A DNA stretch of 9,201 bases from CAVSUR01 sp052143655. Its GTDB lineage: Bacteria; Actinomycetota; Actinomycetes; Streptosporangiales; Streptosporangiaceae. The stretch covers positions 1-9,201 of the forward strand of contig JBKQSL010000375.1 of assembly GCA_052143655.1 (NCBI GenBank), in the 5' to 3' direction. The stretch's first letter is position 1. Every line of letters begins with the position of its first letter. Positions 1-5,002 of the stretch are shown piece after piece. The notes under the pieces were generated by a model. That model did not search any database. It saw nothing but the letters and a program-made list of their open reading frames with translations, and had not been told where the DNA came from. A program made the position numbers and the translations under genes.

Positions 1-469
1 GGGATCCCTCACGTTCAAAAGGGGACGCCCAAGATCCTGGCCCGCACGGGCACAGACAGGCAGCAACATCGCCAAAGAGCACAGCCGAAGACCCGGCAAG
101 GATGCTCAGGAAGTCAGGCCGTCAACATCAGGCCGAAGGACTGGACGGACGCGGGCTGTTTTGATCAAGGCCGAGCCCGTCCCTTTAATCCGATGTTGCG
201 TCCAGGTTAACAATGGGTCCGGAACATGCGCGGAACGATCATGGCCGAGAACACAGAACCTGCAATATCTCGCCAGGTCAGCCGCACAAGTTCGCAAGGT
301 TGCCTTGGCGACCTCCGGAGCCGTGTTCGCGGCGGGAAGCAGCAACCCGAGCAGCAACGCCGATGAACGAAACCGGACGGCCGACAACGTCGGCGAATAC
401 GTCGGCGCTGATCATGGCGGATGCAGGACAGCCTCGGACGGTTTCGGCACAGACCAGGCCTGTCTTTAA
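1..469. other. Gene-poor stretch with no supported coding sequence
   Basis: Open frames exist on both strands here, as expected in GC-rich DNA, but none has a convincing ribosome binding site, consistent third-position GC preference or a protein sequence I recognise. A 9-base motif ACGTCGGCG occurs twice with a 12-base period near 389-410, which is too little to name. The stretch adjoins transposase relics and is probably eroded mobile or intergenic DNA. The left edge of the window may cut a feature I cannot see. Confidence 0.5.
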
Positions 470-640
470 TCCCTTGCCCAGCTCGGGGACTTCAAGACGC
501 TCGCCTTGTCCCGGATCACCGCGCAGCAGAAGGAAATCAGCCACCTCCGCACCCGCGGCACCACCGTCACCAGGGCGAGCGGGACTATCCGCGGCCTACC
601 CGCGAGCCGCCCGGGCAGGCCGGCCGGTCCACACAACTAA
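470..640 (+). pseudogene. C-terminal remnant of an unidentified protein
   Basis: The frame beginning after the TAA at 467-469 has almost exclusively G or C in third codon positions from about 473 to 570, which marks genuine actinomycete coding DNA. It reads LAQLGDFKTLALSRITAQQK followed by EISHLRTRG, an amphipathic helix-like stretch with charged and leucine residues, and ends at a TAA at 638-640. No ATG, GTG or TTG start lies in the frame at its beginning, so the 5' part of the gene has been lost. The helix and its place beside transposase relics would suit the C-terminal tail of a small accessory protein of a transposon, but I do not recognise the family. The boundary at 470 is only the in-frame stop, not a proven breakpoint. 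Confidence 0.35.
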
Positions 641-692
641 ACGCGAGCCGCCGCCACGGCGCTGCTACCAGCCGGACACCGCGAGCCCAGCC

Positions 693-1059
693 CATCCGCT
701 GGTGCCAGCACCCGCGCTCATCCAGCAGGTCCTTATACAGCCGGACGGTAGCCCGCGCCTCCAGCACGTGTTCCGGCGGGATCCAGGACTCTCCGGCAGG
801 TCCCCGGCCATCAGGTGCACCCGCAGGTGCGGGGTGTCGGTCTTGTCGGTTCTGGCGTGCCGCTTCTTTCCCCGCAGCGCGGCGGTGTCGGCCGGCTCGG
901 CCAGGTGCGGCCTGACCCCGGCAGCGACGAGCTCCTCCACGACGCGGCGCCAGCCGGTGCAGCCTCCAGCGCGAGCTCCGCCTCACCGTGACCGGCGAAG
1001 CGGGCCAGCCACTGCCGCAGATGCTCCCGGTCAGCCGGGATCACCCGGCCGTGCCGCAG
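693..1059 (-). pseudogene. IS110-family transposase remnant, frameshifted
   Basis: Reading the minus strand through three frames gives a continuous IS110-type N-terminal (RuvC-like) region. It includes GRVIPADREHLRQWLARF, then ACTGWRRVVEELVAAGV, HLAEPADTAALRGKKRHARTD, LPE/SWIPPEHVLEARATVRLY and KDLLDERGCWHQRM. The AEPADTAA and K-x-x-x-TD signatures are typical of this transposase family. Frameshifts lie near 959-964, where one base is missing in the coding direction, and near 789-794, where a GAGAG run appears to carry two extra bases. The first about 25 residues and everything after HQRM are missing, so the protein cannot be functional and the element ends with their guide-RNA-coding DNA are gone. 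It is joined directly to the IS256 fragment at 1060. Family assignment rests on recalled sequence similarity; the subgroup is uncertain. Confidence 0.75.
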
Positions 1060-1179
1060 CTCGCCGGTCAGCTGCAGCCCGCCGGTGCGGGCCCGCTCGG
1101 TGAGCTCGCGCAGCAGCTGGTCATCAACCGCCGACAGCCCCGCCGGCTCCTGGCCCTGGCCCGTCGTCACATCCGTCAC
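1060..1179 (-). pseudogene. IS256-family transposase, first 40 codons only
   Basis: A GTG at 1179 (minus strand) is preceded by GAGGAG with seven intervening bases, a strong ribosome binding site. It opens a frame reading MTDVTTGQGQEPAGLSAVDD, then LLRELTERARTGGLQLTGE. This is the conserved N-terminus of an actinobacterial IS256-type mutator transposase, which is normally about 400 residues with a DDE catalytic core. After LTGE the expected GGLL continuation is replaced abruptly by IS110 sequence in the same frame. No catalytic residue remains. The upstream leader and the end of the element are intact up to 1227, so the 5' end of the insertion sequence is preserved while its body was removed by deletion or by insertion of the IS110 element followed by decay. 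Confidence 0.75.
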
Positions 1180-1210
1180 TGGTGTCTCCTCGTTTGTTCA
1201 GGAGTTACAC

Positions 1211-1227
1211 CGTTGAAAGTACAGTCC
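1211..1227 (-). repeat. IS256 element end, copy 1 of a 17-bp direct repeat
   Basis: CGTTGAAAGTACAGTCC lies 31 bases upstream of the IS256 transposase start. Read on the minus strand it begins GGACTGTACTTTCAACG, in the place expected for the terminal inverted repeat of that element. An identical 17-mer in the same orientation is at 1552-1568. No inverted partner marking the other end was found in the window. Confidence 0.6.
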
Positions 1228-1303
1228 TCTTATATGGCATCTTTGGCGTTTTGAGTTCCGGCTGGCCTGGGTTTTCACTGGTAGCTACAGCGTTGAGGCC
1301 GTG

Positions 1304-1349
1304 TCGCCTTAGAAGCGAGGTCACTGGTTCGGGCCCAGTTGCGCCCACC
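1304..1349 (+). other. tRNA 3'-half-like sequence, possible att site relic
   Basis: The stretch folds like the 3' part of a tRNA. TCGC (1304-1307) pairs with GCGA (1315-1318) around a seven-base loop CTTAGAA. A T-arm-like stem ACTGG/CCAGT (1323-1327, 1335-1339) encloses TTCGGGC. TGCGCCC and then ACC follow, as in an acceptor strand with discriminator and CC. No 5' half with a matching GGGCGCA exists upstream. The T-loop has G where nearly all tRNAs carry A58, and the variable region is only about four bases. This is therefore not a working tRNA. Actinomycete integrative elements commonly carry the 3' end of their target tRNA next to int, and an integrase start lies about 80 bases downstream, so an attachment-site relic is the most economical reading. 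Confidence 0.4.
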
Positions 1350-1427
1350 GGGTCCCGAGGGCATGTGAGCTTCCGGGAGCCATCACCGGGGAGCCAGGCG
1401 GGGAGCCAAAGGATTGCGACTGGCTCC

Positions 1428-1551
1428 ATGGCGGAGGCTGTGGTCAAGCGCCGCGGGCACGGCGAAGACGGCATCTACTTCGCCGCGGACAAGAACCGTT
1501 ACGTCGGCGCGGTCTCGTTAGGCGTCGGCCGGACGGGCGCGGGTCTGTCAA
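1428..1551 (+). pseudogene. Tyrosine integrase, N-terminal fragment
   Basis: From the ATG at 1428 the frame reads MAEAVVKRRGHGEDGIYFAA and then DKNRYVGAVSLGVG. This matches the N-terminal arm-binding domain of actinobacterial site-specific tyrosine recombinases of integrative elements, whose hallmark is K-R-R-G-x-G-E-x-x-I-Y followed by R-x-V-G-x-V-S-L-G. About 41 codons remain of a protein that is normally around 400 residues; the core-binding and catalytic domains are absent. The sequence runs straight into the second IS-end copy at 1552, so an IS-associated deletion probably removed the rest. The frame stays open into the following gene, but that continuation has no integrase character. 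Confidence 0.65.
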
Positions 1552-1568
1552 CGTTGAAAGTACAGTCC
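1552..1568 (+). repeat. IS256 element end, copy 2 of the direct repeat
   Basis: This is an exact second copy of CGTTGAAAGTACAGTCC from 1211-1227, in the same orientation and 341 bases away. It abuts the truncated integrase. With the preceding bases it forms the palindrome TCAACGTTGA at 1548-1557. It is probably the surviving end of a second copy of the same insertion sequence whose body has been lost. Confidence 0.55.
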
Positions 1569-1584
1569 CGTACCGGCGTACGGG
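1567..1584. repeat. Seven-bp inverted repeat after the IS end
   Basis: CCCGTAC and GTACGGG form a perfect 7-bp stem with the four-base loop CGGC. It begins within the IS end and lies about 100 bases upstream of the nucleotidyltransferase gene pair. No T-tract follows, so it is a weak terminator candidate. It could equally be a protein binding site. Confidence 0.35.
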
Positions 1585-1656
1585 TGGCCGTCGCCACGAG
1601 CGCGGGCCACGCCAGCGGTCAAGCCGCGCGACCCACCTTGGCCGTATGCTCGGCTG

Positions 1657-1692
1657 ATGAGGTTCGGACAGGTAGTGGAGGCCTGCCTGTGA
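1657..1692 (+). CDS. Possible 11-codon leader ORF
   Basis: ATG at 1657 opens a frame reading MRFGQVVEACL that stops with TGA at 1690-1692, overlapping the GTG start of the next gene at 1689 as GTGA. A TATGCT hexamer at about 1645-1650 would suit a -10 box placed for a leaderless transcript. The arrangement could couple translation of the two frames. It is equally possible that this is chance, or that the peptide is the true N-terminus of the next gene separated by a frameshift. Confidence 0.25.
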   Translation: MRFGQVVEACL

Positions 1693-2072
1693 AGCGCTAC
1701 CAGCCCATGACTCTGGCCGGCCTGGCGGTCCGCCTGGCGCGAACGGCTGATGTCACGGTGCGGTGGAAGCTGGTGTGGGAGTTCCTTGAGGAGTACCGGT
1801 GGGCGCCTGCTGATGCTCAGCTGCCGCTGCTGTCTGACGAGCCCGCGCCGACCGGTGATGAGCGGTGGGACACGCTGCTGGCGGCGCTGGCGGAGCATCT
1901 TGCTGCGGCCCACGATGCGGCTCCGCCGTCGTGGGCGGACCTGCGGGTGCTGCGGCGGCCGTGGTTCCCGGCGGAGCTGGAGATCCAGCGGGCCGAGGCG
2001 CTGGTATGGGCACCGGCGGCTTTCCGCAAGCACGGCGTCTACCTGTCGGCCCGGGATCTGGAAGCGGCATGA
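1689..2072 (+). CDS. Partner protein of nucleotidyltransferase pair, uncharacterised
   Basis: The GTG at 1689 is chosen because GGAGG at 1677-1681 lies seven bases upstream; an ATG at 1707 has no such site. The 127-residue product has the strongly conserved-looking blocks RWKLVWEFLEEYRWAPAD (about residues 24-41), TGDERWDTLLAALAEHLAA and FPAELEIQRAEALVWAPAAF, ending RKHGVYLSARDLEAA. No signal peptide or membrane segment is visible, and it is rich in acidic residues and aromatic W/F/Y. I recall this as an unnamed family found in actinomycetes immediately before a nucleotidyltransferase gene. Its stop overlaps the next start as ATGA, so the two are co-translated. By analogy with other small two-gene nucleotidyltransferase modules (AbiE, MenAT) it could be the antitoxin or a regulatory subunit. 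That is inference from gene order only. Confidence 0.75.
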   Translation: MKRYQPMTLAGLAVRLARTADVTVRWKLVWEFLEEYRWAPADAQLPLLSDEPAPTGDERWDTLLAALAEHLAAAHDAAPPSWADLRVLRRPWFPAELEIQRAEALVWAPAAFRKHGVYLSARDLEAA

Positions 2073-2595
2073 GCGACGCCGGCGACGTCCTGCTCGGCCG
2101 TGCGGACCTGGAACGAGCTTCACGGCCCTGGGCGAGCGGCTTGCCCGCAGGGGAGTGGTCGCGGACATCTTCGTGGTGGGCGGCGCCGCCATGGCCCTGG
2201 CTTATGACGCCGCTCGCGTGACGCGGGATGTCGATGCCAGGTTCGTGCCGCATGGCGTCGTCTTGGAGGAGGCCAGGAGGGTAGCCGACGACCTCGGGCT
2301 GCCGCCGTGGTGGCTGAACGAGCAGGCGACCGTCTACATCTCCGGCAAGGATGATCCAGGCAAGCGCCGGGTATTTGATCATCCTGGGCTTCGAGTGATG
2401 GCCGCATCTCCCGAGCATGTCTTTGCCATGAAGGCGCTGGCGGCCAGGACACGCGACGTGGACGACCTTCGGCTGCTCGCGGGCATGATCGGCGTTGAAT
2501 CCGCTGAAGCGGCTTTGCGGATCTGCACGGACTTCTATCCAGACGAGCCAGTCTCCGAGCGGTCAGCGGCAGTCTTGCGCGAGCTCTTCGGCTGA
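2069..2595 (+). pseudogene. Nucleotidyltransferase (DUF6036/AbiEii-like), one frameshift
   Basis: The ATG at 2069 overlaps the upstream stop. The frame reads MSDAGDVLLGRADLERA and then must move at about 2117 (GAACGAGC|TTCACGG, one base missing) to continue FTALGERLARRGVVADIFVV to the TGA at 2593-2595. The restored protein has about 175 residues. GG at 38-39 in FVVGGAAMALAYDA and D54-V-D56 in TRDVDARF form the nucleotidyltransferase fold's G-G/D-x-D signature, which binds two metal ions and the NTP. Later blocks include LPPWWLNEQATVYISGKDD, HPGLRVMAASPEHVFAMKAL and TRDVDDLRLLAGMIGV. Proteins of this type transfer a nucleotide to RNA or protein and often act as toxins beside a cognate antitoxin. 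The frameshift falls before the active site, so translation as written would be off-frame and inactive. A sequencing error or a recent knockout mutation are both possible. Confidence 0.85.
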
Positions 2596-2775
2596 CGGTA
2601 CCAGTCCCTTCGTGGTCGCCCGCTTTAGCCCCGAGCACGCTGCGGGCGCTACCGCGGCATCCGAGCAAACAACGAGCAAACGTGCCGTCAGATGATCTTG
2701 CTCCGCATCCGCCATAGCCGACCTGATTGCCCGTTCCAGCGGCCGCACTTGATGGCGTCTTGGTTGCTCTGTCAT
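2563..2775 (-). CDS. Small hypothetical protein, third gene of the TA operon
   Basis: ATG at 2775 overlaps the toxin stop as ATGA, the same 4-base coupling seen elsewhere in this operon, and opens a 70-residue frame. The product begins MTEQPRRHQVRPLERAIRSA and continues MADAEQDHLTARLLVVCSDA, a basic then helical region. It has no membrane segment and no motif I recognise. Its 3' end runs 33 bases into the convergent nucleotidyltransferase gene. Third-position GC is moderate, similar to the toxin, so coding is plausible but not proven. The C-terminal half looks less protein-like and may be read-through past a deletion junction. Confidence 0.38.
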   Translation of the reverse strand: MTEQPRRHQVRPLERAIRSAMADAEQDHLTARLLVVCSDAAVAPAACSGLKRATTKGLVPSAEELAQDCR

Positions 2776-3071
2776 CGGTAGATGTCGTGGTAGCCGATGG
2801 CCAGCCAGGTCAGGAGCGGTTCGCCATTGGTGTCTGGGCCGATAGTGAAAGGGGCCCGCCCATGGGGGCCGGCGAAGCTCCAGGTCAGTGAGTAGGTCTC
2901 ACCGATCTTGTGAACGCGCAGGCGTCTGGGCCAGGGTGCCTCGCCGCGGTGCGCCCCGGCTGCCAGCGCGGGAACGAAGTGGCCGCGGACGGTATCAGCG
3001 AACAGTCGGCGATGTTCGCGAGGGAGTTTGGCCAGTGCCAGATCGAATCCCGCCGTGGTCTGGTATTTCAC
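2772..3071 (-). CDS. RelE/ParE-like toxin
   Basis: GTG at 3071 overlaps the antitoxin stop as GTGA. The product is a compact basic protein of 99 residues, the usual size for RelE-fold toxins. It starts MKYQTTAGFDLALAKLPREH and has the helix-rich first third typical of the family. A beta-hairpin core with WPRRLRVHKIGETYSLTWSF follows, and the C-terminus is LLTWLAIGYHDIYR, with H and Y/R residues where related ribonucleases place catalytic side chains. RelE-type toxins cleave mRNA on the ribosome or, as ParE relatives, poison gyrase; which applies cannot be told from sequence. The upstream Phd/YefM-type gene supports the assignment. The reading frame is intact. Confidence 0.72.
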   Translation of the reverse strand: MKYQTTAGFDLALAKLPREHRRLFADTVRGHFVPALAAGAHRGEAPWPRRLRVHKIGETYSLTWSFAGPHGRAPFTIGPDTNGEPLLTWLAIGYHDIYR

Positions 3072-3370
3072 CCGGCCTCATCGTCGACGGCTTCCAGGTG
3101 TCCCAGGAACTCTTCATCGCTGTCGAATCTCCGGACCCGCCCGGCGGCCAGATCCGCTCCGGCCTCCTGGAGTTTTTCCTGCCAGGCCGGGCTGTAGACC
3201 CATGCGTCTTCCTCGGGAACGATACGGGCGAGCCGACGGCCGTCCCGGGTCAGCACTGTGGTGACATGACCGTAAGCGGCCATATTGACCAGATCCGGCA
3301 GGTGCTTTCGGGCTTCGGTCGTGGTCATCTCCTGCACTTCGTACGGCAGCGGCATCGCGTTCTCGCTCAT
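3068..3370 (-). CDS. Phd/YefM-family antitoxin
   Basis: The product (100 residues from ATG 3370) contains EMTTTEARKHLPDLVNMAAY, then VLTRDGRRLARIVPEEDAW. This is the classic Phd/YefM DNA-binding fold with the T-x-x-EAR-x-x-L start and the TR-x-G-x-x-x-A-x-x-VP strand. The acidic C-terminal tail, with the FDSDEEFLGHLE region, is the expected flexible segment that wraps and inhibits the toxin. It overlaps the toxin start by four bases, antitoxin first, the usual order. The start is uncertain: GTG 3388 lies inside the palindromic operator, ATG 3370 has AGGA just two bases away and fits a short-leader transcript, and ATG 3328 gives the minimal domain. Antitoxins of this family repress their own promoter. 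Confidence 0.83.
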   Translation of the reverse strand: MSENAMPLPYEVQEMTTTEARKHLPDLVNMAAYGHVTTVLTRDGRRLARIVPEEDAWVYSPAWQEKLQEAGADLAAGRVRRFDSDEEFLGHLEAVDDEAG

Positions 3371-3376
3371 GTTCCT

Positions 3377-3395
3377 AGTGTACGTCACGTACGTG
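3377..3395 (-). promoter_or_regulatory. Toxin-antitoxin promoter and palindromic operator
   Basis: Upstream of the antitoxin lies the perfect 10-bp palindrome CACGTACGTG (3386-3395). It overlaps a second inverted repeat, GTACG-TCA-CGTAC (3380-3392). On the minus strand TACACT (3377-3382) fits a -10 box and is followed within a few bases by ATG 3370. A good -35 is not evident. The palindromes sit exactly where an autoregulating Phd/YefM antitoxin would bind. Confidence 0.45.
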
Positions 3396-3711
3396 GGGTT
3401 TCTTCAGGCGTCAGGCTGCGGAGGTTCCGGGCCTGGTACGGCACCGCGTGCCGGCCGTCCGCTGTACTCGCCTCGCATCCCGCCGTATGCCCGGTGTCGC
3501 TGATCGTGGCCGCCAACGAAGGGGGAGAGCCAGCACTCGGCCGCGCCAGGGGTCTAGCCCAAGGGGTCGAGGTCATCCTCCCGCGCGCACCACCAGCGGT
3601 CACCCGCCGACCGGGTTTCAGGTCGAAGTAGCTAAGGGTCGGCGACGCCGCCCAAGCAGGCGAGGTGAGGGAGATCAGCGGTTTTGGGACTGGGCTGGGC
3701 TGCGCCATGAA
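3396..3711. other. Spacer without a supported gene
   Basis: Several open frames cross this stretch on both strands, but none has a ribosome binding site, a recognisable motif or clear codon bias. It separates the toxin-antitoxin promoter from a repeat-protein fragment. I see no tRNA-like fold and no repeat array in it. Confidence 0.45.
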
Positions 3712-3825
3712 TCAATACTTCGCGCGAAGGGGGCGGGTCTCGCGGGCCAGCAGTTCGAGCAGCGGGCCCAGAACCTGGCGTTTGTCCTCAGGTGTGGAAG
3801 TGAGCTTGAGAACGGTCGTCTGAGA
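3712..3825 (-). pseudogene. Fragment of a TPEDKRQ-type helical repeat protein
   Basis: The minus strand reads SQTTVLKLTSTPEDKRQVLG, then PLLELLARETRPLRAKY and a TGA at 3712-3714. The pattern L-x-L-x-x-TPEDKRQ-x-x-x-x-LL-x-LLA-x-ET resembles one unit of the tandem helical repeats found in large actinomycete proteins, often attached to NTPase modules. Only one unit is left. A TAG lies just upstream in the frame and the sequence ends soon after the unit, so this is a relic. Third positions are largely G/C, as in genuine host coding DNA. The family assignment is from memory of the repeat pattern and is tentative. Confidence 0.42.
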
Positions 3826-3891
3826 CTACCGCTTCACCTTCAACGCTTCAGGTATCGCGTGTCGCCCCGCTACGACGATACGCTGTGTCAC

Positions 3892-4935
3892 ATGACCGAG
3901 GTCTATGGCGGGCTGGTCGTAAACGACGTCAAGAATGTCCTCATGGGACCGGCAGGGCCGGAACTTAACGCCAACGTTTGGCGGTTGATGCCCAAGCGGA
4001 GCCAGGAGCAACGCGAAGCCAGTCCGCTGTTGTGCTTTTGGGAGACTGACGGACTCAACAAGGCTGACTATTGGGTTTACCGCGACAATGGCGACAGCTG
4101 GATCTTTGTTCAGCCAAACAAAGAGAATTACGACCGTGGAAATATCGGAACCTGGACCGAAAACCCATCCAAGATTGGGGCGAACTACCAGTGTTCGTTC
4201 GGCGACTTCGCTGAAGCAGCGATGGTCATCCTTCCCCCTGGTATGGCAACTGCGCCCACCAACCCACCAGCCCGGGCCAGACTCAAGCGGGACCGACTCG
4301 TGCTTTTCTTTCAGCAGTCTTCCGGTAAGGGGGGCAACTGGAATCCGACCGTTTACCTCTATCGGGTGCAAGATGTCTCAGAACTCAGAGGAGTGGTAGG
4401 AACCCTTAATGAGCGCCACCAAAGGGATGCGGAAGCGAGAGAGGCAGAAGAGCAAGCACCCGTCAGGTTTGTCCTACCGTCCCAATCCCAGCCGGTCATT
4501 CCTGCTCCGCCGGTAAGGCCGCCAGTTGCCCCGGCCCAATCCGATCCTAGCTCTGATTCCAAGGTCATCCTGCGGGTTACATTGTGGATTGGAGTCGTAA
4601 CCTGCGTGGGCGTGTTTGTCGCGGCCGCAGCGCTTACCCACGGAGCGCTGAGGATTGGTGGGATGATATTCGGCGCGGTCGCGACAGCTATCACAGCGGG
4701 ATTGCTTATACGAACATTCCGACGAGGCGGCCACGCCCTCAACGACCTTTTACCTCGGTACGCACATGCACGCCGACAAGGGCCTGTCATCGGCAGATCC
4801 CGACCTCGGCCGGCTCATGGCCATGTGGGTAGCCACACTCAGATCACCCAGTTCGGCGTGGCAACAGAAGGTCACCGCAGCCAGATTGCCGACCATAACG
4901 GCGGCAGTGTGCGCCCCGCCGATTACGCAGCGTGA
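3892..4935 (+). CDS. Orphan two-helix membrane protein of unknown function
   Basis: The frame is open well upstream of 3892, but coding character begins near there. ATG 3892 gives 347 residues; no ribosome binding site precedes it, so a start at GTG 3859 or a leaderless transcript is possible. Residues 1-150 look like a soluble domain rich in W, Y and N (for example LCFWETDGLNKADYWVYRDN, and later GNWNPTVYLYRVQDV). An acidic helix (HQRDAEAREAEEQA) and a proline-rich linker with PVIPAPPVRPPVAP follow. Two hydrophobic segments lie at about residues 225-250 (LWIGVVTCVGVFVAAAAL) and 253-275 (IGGMIFGAVATAITAGLLI). An arginine/histidine-rich tail of about 70 residues ends the protein. The topology suggests an N-terminal sensor-like or effector-like domain anchored by a helical hairpin. 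GC at third positions is clearly lower than in the neighbours, hinting at acquisition from elsewhere. I do not recognise the family. Confidence 0.6.
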   Translation: MTEVYGGLVVNDVKNVLMGPAGPELNANVWRLMPKRSQEQREASPLLCFWETDGLNKADYWVYRDNGDSWIFVQPNKENYDRGNIGTWTENPSKIGANYQCSFGDFAEAAMVILPPGMATAPTNPPARARLKRDRLVLFFQQSSGKGGNWNPTVYLYRVQDVSELRGVVGTLNERHQRDAEAREAEEQAPVRFVLPSQSQPVIPAPPVRPPVAPAQSDPSSDSKVILRVTLWIGVVTCVGVFVAAAALTHGALRIGGMIFGAVATAITAGLLIRTFRRGGHALNDLLPRYAHARRQGPVIGRSRPRPAHGHVGSHTQITQFGVATEGHRSQIADHNGGSVRPADYAA

Positions 4936-5002
4936 GATGAAGCCTCCCGCCTATCGGAACCCTGCCTCCAATCCGGCGGTGCGCGCGAACGGAGGGCGGG
5001 CC

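Noticed and set aside
693..1059. IS110 guide-RNA (bridge RNA) region
   Set aside because: The element ends that would encode such an RNA are not present; only an internal part of the transposase remains.
213..1103. Long plus-strand frame over the IS110/IS256 relics
   Set aside because: It is rich in P, R, A and S with no motif and lies opposite transposase remnants that carry clear family sequence, so it is a GC-rich shadow.
1304..1349. Functional tRNA gene with anticodon TAG
   Set aside because: There is no 5' half, the T-loop lacks the A58 residue, the variable region is too short, and a TAG anticodon (Leu) would require a long variable arm.
1753..2418. Long minus-strand frame over the nucleotidyltransferase pair
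   Set aside because: The composition is proline/arginine/alanine-rich and the opposite strand carries conserved protein sequence with a ribosome binding site.
4766..5002. N-terminal extension of the dienelactone hydrolase to 4766
   Set aside because: GGAGGG at the correct distance marks GTG 5003 as the start, and the extension overlaps the 3' end of the membrane-protein gene without domain character.
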